Part shown: positions 28,003 through 64,000 of the stretch, piece after piece
Layout of the letters: each line of letters starts with the position of its first letter
Position numbering within the stretch: position 1 is the first letter of the stretch
NCBI RefSeq assembly: GCF_032854445.1
Contig: NC_088306.1
Coordinates: 126,501-190,500 of the forward strand
DNA from: Liolophura sinensis
Lineage: Eukaryota; Mollusca; Polyplacophora; Chitonida; Chitonidae
Length of the DNA: 64,000 nt
Reading direction: 5' to 3'
Program-made: the position numbers and the translations under genes
The notes under the pieces: model-generated
Database searches by the model: none
Told to the model about the DNA's origin: nothing
What the model saw: only the letters and a program-made list of their open reading frames with translations

Positions 28003-28250
28003 TACCTCCCCATCACGTTCTGATGGATCTGTCGTCCATTGCCTCCCTGAGAGGGACATAATTACCTCCCCATCACGTTCTGATGGATCTGTCGTCCATC
28101 GCCTCCCTGAGAGGGACATAATTATCTCCCCATCACGTTCTGATGGATCTGTCGTCCATCGCCTCCCTGAGAGGGACATAATTACCTCCCCATCACGTTC
28201 TGATGGATCTGTTGTCCATTGCCTCCCTGAGAGGGACATAATTACCTCCC
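28003..28250 (+). repeat. 60 bp minisatellite, ~4 copies
   Basis: Unit attacctccccatcacgttct then gatggatctgtcgtccat and gcctccctgagagggacata, exact 60 bp period. Confidence 0.93.
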
Positions 28251-28530
28251 GATCATGTCCCAAGAGTCTAATATGACTTAGCCAATAACACTTGATTCTC
28301 CACTTCCCGTTAGAATATATTGTAAAATTGGTGAAGGAGACAGAACAACTTTTATTTTGTATTGTTATTACTGTGGTAATTTTTGGCAAAAACACTGAAC
28401 AATGACTTCTGATACAAGGATTAAAATAACATATGCATGTATGCTGGGTTTTAAGTCTTAACTATTTTTCAGACAAATGACAACGACGAGCCATTACGTG
28501 TGTGTACATATAATGTGTTGTCTTTTGGCA

Positions 28531-28743
28531 GGGCGATGCTGCCAAACTGCTACTGCCACTGAGACAAACTACAGACACCAGACATGACAACCCGAGTCCT
28601 ACTTCCTTCATCTAACCTCTAAGTGTTGAGCGCCAAGCAATGCAGTAACAAATACCATTTTCAAAATCCTTAGTATGACATTACCCAGGTTTGATCCCAG
28701 GTTTCTCAACTTTGAGGCGGACCCTTTAACCATTAGGCCACCG
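28531..28743 (-). mobile_element. SINE family C, tRNA-derived
   Basis: On the - strand the head reads gtggcctaatggttaaaggg (A box) and then gagaaacctgggatcaaacc (B box region), resembling a tRNA. The body contains ttggcgctcaacacttagag and tcatgtctggtgtctg. Confidence 0.75.
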
Positions 28744-28745
28744 TA

Positions 28746-29119
28746 AAATAACGCGTTGGGATGGTGGGAAACAATGAATCAAATGTGACATGCCTTATAC
28801 TCATACAGTGAAAAGATAGGGACTTTGAACAGCCAAACCATGATTCTAAGCAAGAGAAAAAAATGTGCTCAAGTCAGATCATATCTAACTGAAAAAAAAA
28901 TTCAACTTCAAAATAAATATTGTAGCACTTTTCAATTCACACTGGCAAAATTAAAAATTCTAAATAAGCCACTGAGACTAGTTCCATTTATGTGTATAGA
29001 GTGTATTGAAAATCTAGATCGTAAATTGTATGCTGAAGTTGTATATACATGCCCTTAACTAATATCAACGAACAGAAATTCTATATTAAAGAAAATTTCA
29101 AAACCGCACAAGCTAGCAT
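28746..29119. other. MSL2 proximal 3' flank
   Basis: AT-rich sequence immediately after the MSL2 stop on the - strand. No recognised feature. Confidence 0.4.
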
Positions 29120-30241
29120 TTAGGTTTCAACATTCACTTCCTGCAAAGTTGAACTGTCAGCTGGTACAGCGGGTTTCTTCTTGTTGTATGGGTTTCTACA
29201 CCCTCGACACTTGCACCCAAAACACCCTTGGCGCTGACTGTAGCACGGACAACGTTGACAGTAACACGTCAGTTTGTTTGGGATGTTCGCTGTCCCACAA
29301 CGGCAGCCTTTTCGCATTGGTTCTGAAGCGTGTTTCACTCGCTTGGTTTGATTATTTGAATTCTGAGCTTTTTTCATATGACTGTCACCCATTTTTGCAT
29401 CTTCGCTTTCTAACACTACAACACTTTTGAATTCACTACTTGTAAGGGTATCATTTTCACTCGGTTCAGTAGGATTTTTCACTTTTTTAAGACAAAGATT
29501 TTGATTGGTTGAATCTGGGTCGTTCTTAAACAATCTTTGAGGAAAATCAGGAGCCGATACGCGCCGTGACTTGTGCACTGGTTCGCAGGAAACGTCTGAT
29601 GTGGACAAAGAACTGGACACGTCCCTGTCTTCAGACTCACTTTGTTTGCTGTCTGCCAAATCAGACTCATTAACAGATGTTTCTGCATCTACCTGTTTCC
29701 CTGAGCAAACACTCGCACGATTTGAACTGCTGATGGTAGACGAACTAGTTGACAGGAATGTGAAATGAGGGAGTGGCCAATTTGATATGTTTGCAAATTT
29801 GTTTTTAGCAGGATACTTGTAGTCTTCAATATTCAACCCATCTTGGAGGATTGTGGAAATCTTGAACTTTTCTCCAAGATGCGATGTCGTTAATGCATTA
29901 TATATAGGCGACTCTGACAGATGACTACACAGCTCCTTAAAACACTGGAGCAAAATTCGCAGCTGGATATTTTCCACGAATTGGTCCCATTCTTTACACC
30001 AGCTGCACGATGGTCGTACCTTCATCTTTCCACCGATACAGTTTTTACAGACATGATGCTGGCAAGATTTCACATTGACGGGGCTTGTGGGTTGTCGCAA
30101 AATCCCACCACACACACAGCACGTCAGTGCTTGGCGAAGATAAGGTAAAAACCGGTAAAGGTCGACCCAGCTATCTTCATCTTCTAGTCGCATCTGCATC
30201 ACGTAACGGCAGGTGGACAGGTAGATGTTTAAAGCATTCAT
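29120..30241 (-). CDS. MSL2: MSL2-like RING E3 ubiquitin ligase, intronless
   Basis: MSL2 is the RING subunit of the MSL chromatin complex: with MSL1 it ubiquitinates histone H2B and it binds DNA through a CXC domain. This frame encodes 373 residues. An N-terminal helical region (RFLPYLRQAL) leads into a RING at about residues 41-82: CCVCGG, then SCQHHVCKNC and SCSWC. This spacing and the SCSWC end are typical of MSL2. A Ser/Asp-rich disordered middle follows, then a cysteine-rich CXC module at about 312-350 (GCRCG, CYCQRCPCYS, CFGCKCRGC). The start chosen is the ATG at 30239-30241 because MNALNIYLS aligns with the family N-terminus; the frame is open 34 codons further upstream to 30343 but that part looks non-conserved. 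Human MSL2 is about 577 aa, so this copy is short, mainly in the linker. No introns are present. Confidence 0.88.
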   Translation of the reverse strand: MNALNIYLSTCRYVMQMRLEDEDSWVDLYRFLPYLRQALTCCVCGGILRQPTSPVNVKSCQHHVCKNCIGGKMKVRPSCSWCKEWDQFVENIQLRILLQCFKELCSHLSESPIYNALTTSHLGEKFKISTILQDGLNIEDYKYPAKNKFANISNWPLPHFTFLSTSSSTISSSNRASVCSGKQVDAETSVNESDLADSKQSESEDRDVSSSLSTSDVSCEPVHKSRRVSAPDFPQRLFKNDPDSTNQNLCLKKVKNPTEPSENDTLTSSEFKSVVVLESEDAKMGDSHMKKAQNSNNQTKRVKHASEPMRKGCRCGTANIPNKLTCYCQRCPCYSQRQGCFGCKCRGCRNPYNKKKPAVPADSSTLQEVNVET

Positions 30242-30860
30242 GGCGGACAGATTCGGAAGAAAAGAGCGACCGTCAACTGTCAAAATGACCCTGTTATCGA
30301 TCGGTCGCCCAAGATTTCTTCCTCTTTTTCGCCATGTGTACACAAATACACAACAACTGATGACATCATCAGAACACGCGCCAGTATACAGCGGCCTCTA
30401 CATTTTCTAGCGGAGGTAACTCTCAGCGCCAAATGACACGAGGCGAAATTAGGAATATTTTCTTCAATGCGCAAGTATTCATGTTTAGCAATCACTTCAT
30501 TTACCTAACGTATCCGGTTTCCTCATAAGACTGACCGCCAACGTATAAGTGATACATTCCCAAATGAGTATGCCATTAAACAACATTGAGATAATTAAAT
30601 TAAACTATTTCTTTTAGCCAGTCGCCTGTGTTCAGCTGTTTGTAAAATCCGCCACTGGCAATGGTTGTTTCTTACGTAGGCCTAGTGCAGTTATCGAGAC
30701 TTTGCGCTTGTTCTGTCTGCTTGAGGTTTAATTTCGCTTTATTTCTGGCACATCGTTAACAGTAGCAGAATCTTCCCAGTGCTGACAGACACTTTTAAAG
30801 CCTAACTTTAACCACTTTACATTATATTAATGCAGAATACTATAAGGAAATAGCCTATTA
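30242..30860. other. MSL2 upstream region
   Basis: Presumed promoter and 5' UTR of the - strand MSL2 gene. No TATA box was recognised. A degenerate SINE A body fragment lies at about 30508-30590 (tccggtttcctcataag, aacgtataagtgatacattc). Confidence 0.4.
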
Positions 30861-30868
30861 ATAGGAAG

Positions 30869-31019
30869 AGTTCGTGGGAAGGTCTACCAGCAACCTGCTG
30901 ATGGTCGTGGGTTTCCTCTGGGCTCTCTTCGATTTCCTCCCAACATAATGCTGGCCGCCGTCGTATAAGTGAAATATTCTTGAGTACCGCATTAAACACC
31001 AAGCAAATAAATAAATAAA
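30869..31019 (+). mobile_element. SINE family A, truncated
   Basis: Body from gtgggaaggtctaccagcaa to cttgagtaccgcattaaaca and an (aaat)n tail. The tRNA-like head is missing. Confidence 0.82.
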
Positions 31020-31144
31020 CAATAGGAAATTGGAAAACTGCGAATCGAGCTAGGTCGAATCCATGTATGTTTCTGGCCTTAGGACGTGCATTTTCGCTGT
31101 TGTTGTTAGGGTCATGCTCAAGAGTGCTATGTAGGCTAGGCCTA

Positions 31145-31560
31145 GGCCTTGCACAAGTAACGTGTGTATAATTACGGGTGGAAGAAAACGGAGTGCTCTG
31201 GGTACCGGTATCGGTATACTGTGTAGGCCCTACAGAAGTAAGGCGGCCTGTGTGTAATTACGGGTGGAGGAAACCGGAATGCTCCCAGTACCGGCATCGG
31301 TATACTATCTAGGCCATACCTAAGTACAAGACGGCCTGTGTATAATTACGGGTGGAAGAAACTGGAGGGCTTCAGGTATCGGTATCGGATTACTGTGTAG
31401 GCCCTACAGAAGTAAGGCGGCCTGTGTATAATTACGGGCGGAAGAAACTGGAGTGCTCCGGGTACCGGTATCGATAAACTATGTAGGCCCCACATAAGTA
31501 AGGCGGCTTGTGTATAATTATGGGCGGAAGAAACCAGAGTCCTCCGAGTACCGGTATCTG
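31145..31560 (+). repeat. ~87 bp repeat, 5 copies
   Basis: Unit gtgtataattacgggtggaa, gtaccggtatcggtatac, gtaggccctacagaagtaag. Spacing about 87. Confidence 0.88.
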
Positions 31561-31682
31561 CTTACTACGGAACTTTTCTACGTGTAACACGTGATTTTGC
31601 ATGATGGAAGAAAAATGGTATTTAACGACCTTCAAGTTTGAGTACACGAGACAGCACACAAATGATTCGGTGCATCACTGAC

Positions 31683-31882
31683 GTACGCATCATCATGATG
31701 CCGAGGACACCATACATGACACCCCACCCAGTCACGTTATGCTGACACCAGGTCATCCAGTTCTGTTTCCCTGCTCTAACCTCTGAGTGCCGAGTGCCAT
31801 GCTAGGCAACAAGAAACATTTCCAAAGACTTTGATCGCAGGTCTCCCAACTTTGAGACGGAGGGTCCCACCATTAGGCACCT
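31683..31882 (-). mobile_element. SINE family C copy
   Basis: Reverse orientation: accattaggcac (A box complement), gatcgcaggtctcccaactt, and body catacatgacaccccaccca. About 200 bp. Confidence 0.72.
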
Positions 31883-31885
31883 GAT

Positions 31886-34519
31886 GTGGTCTTATTGCAT
31901 GCTAAGCAATACCATATTTTCACCTCCTTCACTGATCAGGTGTTCACTCTGACTAGTGCACACAGCCGCACAATGATGAACCAGAAAAAATACCACATCT
32001 GTGTAGAAAATATTTTTTTCTTTTTGTCACAAGTAGTACAGATGTATAATACCATACTCATTACATACAGCCTAAAACTCATAAGACCTGTACAAAAAAT
32101 CCATAGACCTTTTCCAAGGATGTAAAGGGTATAACTAAAATAGTCATTTATTTTCGGTAAAAAAAAAAAACGCTGCAAATAGCAGCTGAGGTACAGTACA
32201 AGGCTGTAAGATTCTCAAATTCCACCAAGAAAACACATATGTACTAAAATAGCCTATCATTTGAATTCAATGATCACCAAAGTTAAGGAGTCTCATCTGA
32301 CATTTTACCTGTTTCAAACTTTCTTCTGAGCAAGCCATGAAAGATTACAAGCAGCTTGAGAATGTCTATTCCAACTGTTTTGATTAAAAATAATATTAAA
32401 ATTTAAAAGACATGATGGATTGGAATGATTCTTTTGGTACCATGATCGGTGTCTTCTTGTCTACAGAGCTATCTACAATTTAGTTACACCTGAATGTAGT
32501 GTAGACTCAACGAAATATTACCCCTCACAACTGACACCTCATAAGATGCTGGATATGACACCTAGTCACTGATTAAAGATAATCTTAAATTTAAACGATG
32601 ATGTGACTATGGTCGAGTTGAACAATTTTTGTTTACACCATCACTTCATCTTGTTCTTGTCAACAGAACTACTCGCACTTGACTGTTCTAATGAATCGCT
32701 GAAAAATTCTTCCACACAGAACACCTGACATTACAATGACCTGGCACCAGATTTAGTCACATCTGAATATTGTGCCGAATCAGTGAGGCATTATTCCTAA
32801 TATGACACCCGATATGACATCCAACAGAACACCCGATATGACATCCAACAAAACACCAAACATGATACCAAGTCATGGCATAATGGCACAGCACCAAAAA
32901 GTCCTTCCATTTTCATAAAAATAAGAAATAAAAATTGAATAAATCATTTATCTAGCATTCGGTTTATGAATGCAGCCAGGAACAAAAATTAATACACTGT
33001 ACAATCAGGAAAAATCACACAATATATGAGTTCTGGTTCTTGATTATTTTAAAACAGACCAATTGCACACCATAAGCTAAGACTGACTGAGGGGAGATCA
33101 CTGACATGCGGTTTCATCAGTAGTTCCAGGACATTATCAAGTCAACCTTTGTAACAGTAACTCCTACAACAGGTGATATTACACCAACAATCTCCTGGAA
33201 ATGTTACTATGGCACAAGTTTTATTACACCTGTAACAAGAATTCATGTACTAGTAACACATTCTCATTCTACTTCCAAGTAATGTTTTCAACTGTGAACA
33301 AATTCTGGCCTTTCCATTAATATAACAGAAAGCAGTGAACTATAAGATCTTTAGTTCAAATATAAGTGTGCAGACTACACGTATGTATGAGGAAACTCTG
33401 CTCAATTTAATTATTCCATTCATATTTCATTTCATTGTAATACACTGAAACTCCCATTCACTCCAATAAAATAACAAGAGGAGCCATTGCTTTACAGAGC
33501 TATATGAATGATCCTCGCCACACCTTATTACAGTGCTGTGAACACTCCACTGGTCATGTCTTTTCCGTATACACATCATGGCAAACCTCTGAACACATAG
33601 TATTGTATACATTATAGGAATCACAGCAATATCACTACATGATCACACAATTGTTTTCATTTGTTACAAAAAACTGGAATTTGTCATAAACTATGCATCT
33701 ACATATTCCCGTGGGATGACATCTACAGTATGTACCTTTTAGGTACATCCAATATATATATATATATCAATTTTCTTTCTGCATTAAAACATCCAAAGTT
33801 TAAAATTAACTCACAGCAGGAAAAAAAGAAATAACATTAACATTTATTCACAGTACATGATACACAAAATATTATATTCATTCATCATATTGTGATAAAA
33901 TTACAATCAATACAAGAATCTCAAAAATTTAGAACTATAACTACATTTTTATCATAGGGCAGGTACTCTTATTCAATACTAGGCAAGGAGGTTTATGGGG
34001 CCTTGCATTGAGAACAATACACTGATATTACTAAAAATATGTAAAGAAAAGATTTTTATATTTAACATAAAGACAGGTGTATCCTTACTGGAAGTTAACT
34101 ATAGCCGTGCGGTTACTGGGCCACTGACGAACTGAACAGGTAGATTTATACATATTACTTTGCTCATTATTTCATGGCGTACTTAAAGAGTATTCTAACA
34201 GGTAGAGATGAGTGTTGACATATATATATGATTTGAAATGGAAGATACAGATGTTGAGAATTAAATGTTGACAAACATATTGTAGTGACAGAGATAAATG
34301 TGACTTCATACAGTATCTTTGAACAAGCAAAACTCACTACAGAGATCACAGAATGTAGTAAATATAATATTACATCTATGGTAAACTGTAAACTTTAATT
34401 AATGCTTAAATAATTAATTCCAATATTCCTTCCAATATTTCACTCAGAAGACTTTGTTTGCTCATAAACATCAAACTCCTGTACTTTTTCATCAGTTGTT
34501 CAGTCAAATTCAAGAAATT
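31886..34519 (-). other. ABCC5 3' flank, probable long 3' UTR
   Basis: AT-rich, unique, no frame of note. - strand AATAAA sites occur at about 33843-33848 and 32147-32152. Which, if any, ends ABCC5 is not decidable here. A short (ta)n lies near 33755. Confidence 0.4.
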
Positions 34520-63859
<29,340 letters not shown>

Positions 63860-64000
63860 CTGTAAAGAAAAGCCAAGATTTATAACTGGTGATCACGACT
63901 TCACAGACTTTTAGGTCTAAAACAGAGAAAAACAACACATTAATTATCCAGTGAAATGAAAACCTTATCTGACACTATTTAAGTTCTATAATGTTTTCCA

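Overview
This is invertebrate nuclear DNA. Genes are split by many short exons with clean GT-AG junctions, there are several tRNA-derived SINE families, and by adding array spans roughly 45% of the window is tandem repeat. The protein matches and the SINE types suggest a lophotrochozoan, most likely a mollusc; that placement is inference.

Layout. (1) 1277-14747, + strand: the last eight coding exons of UXS1 (UDP-glucuronate decarboxylase); earlier exons lie off the left edge. Its introns are filled with minisatellites of 69, 89, 52, 31, 41, 60, ~22 and 15 bp units. (2) 14748-29119: intergenic, with arrays of 31, 47, 44, 31, 36 and 60 bp units and three SINE families; no gene was found. (3) 29120-30241, - strand: an intronless MSL2-like gene with an N-terminal RING and a C-terminal CXC cysteine cluster. 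(4) 34520-63859, - strand: a nearly or fully complete ABCC5/MRP5-type ABC exporter. I could join 31 coding exons with consistent phases into a 1426-residue reading frame, close to the usual ABCC5 length of about 1437.

The three genes are not an obvious pathway. UXS1 makes UDP-xylose in the Golgi/ER for proteoglycan synthesis, MSL2 is a nuclear chromatin ubiquitin ligase, and ABCC5 is a plasma-membrane organic-anion and cyclic-nucleotide exporter.

The most unusual observation is that many tandem arrays are not placed at random in introns. They were seeded across exon-intron junctions, so each unit carries a copy of a real splice site and often part of the exon. Examples are ABCC5 exon 30 (162 bp units, 19 extra copies, each a potential cassette exon opening with a stop), exon 20 (78 bp units, the whole intron open and in frame), exon 10 (97 bp), exon 4 (acceptor, ~95 bp), exon 2 (acceptor, 24 bp, in frame), and UXS1 exons d and g (donors, 52 and 41 bp). 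This is a locus-wide splice-site amplification pattern that could generate or poison isoforms. Whether any copy is used needs RNA evidence.
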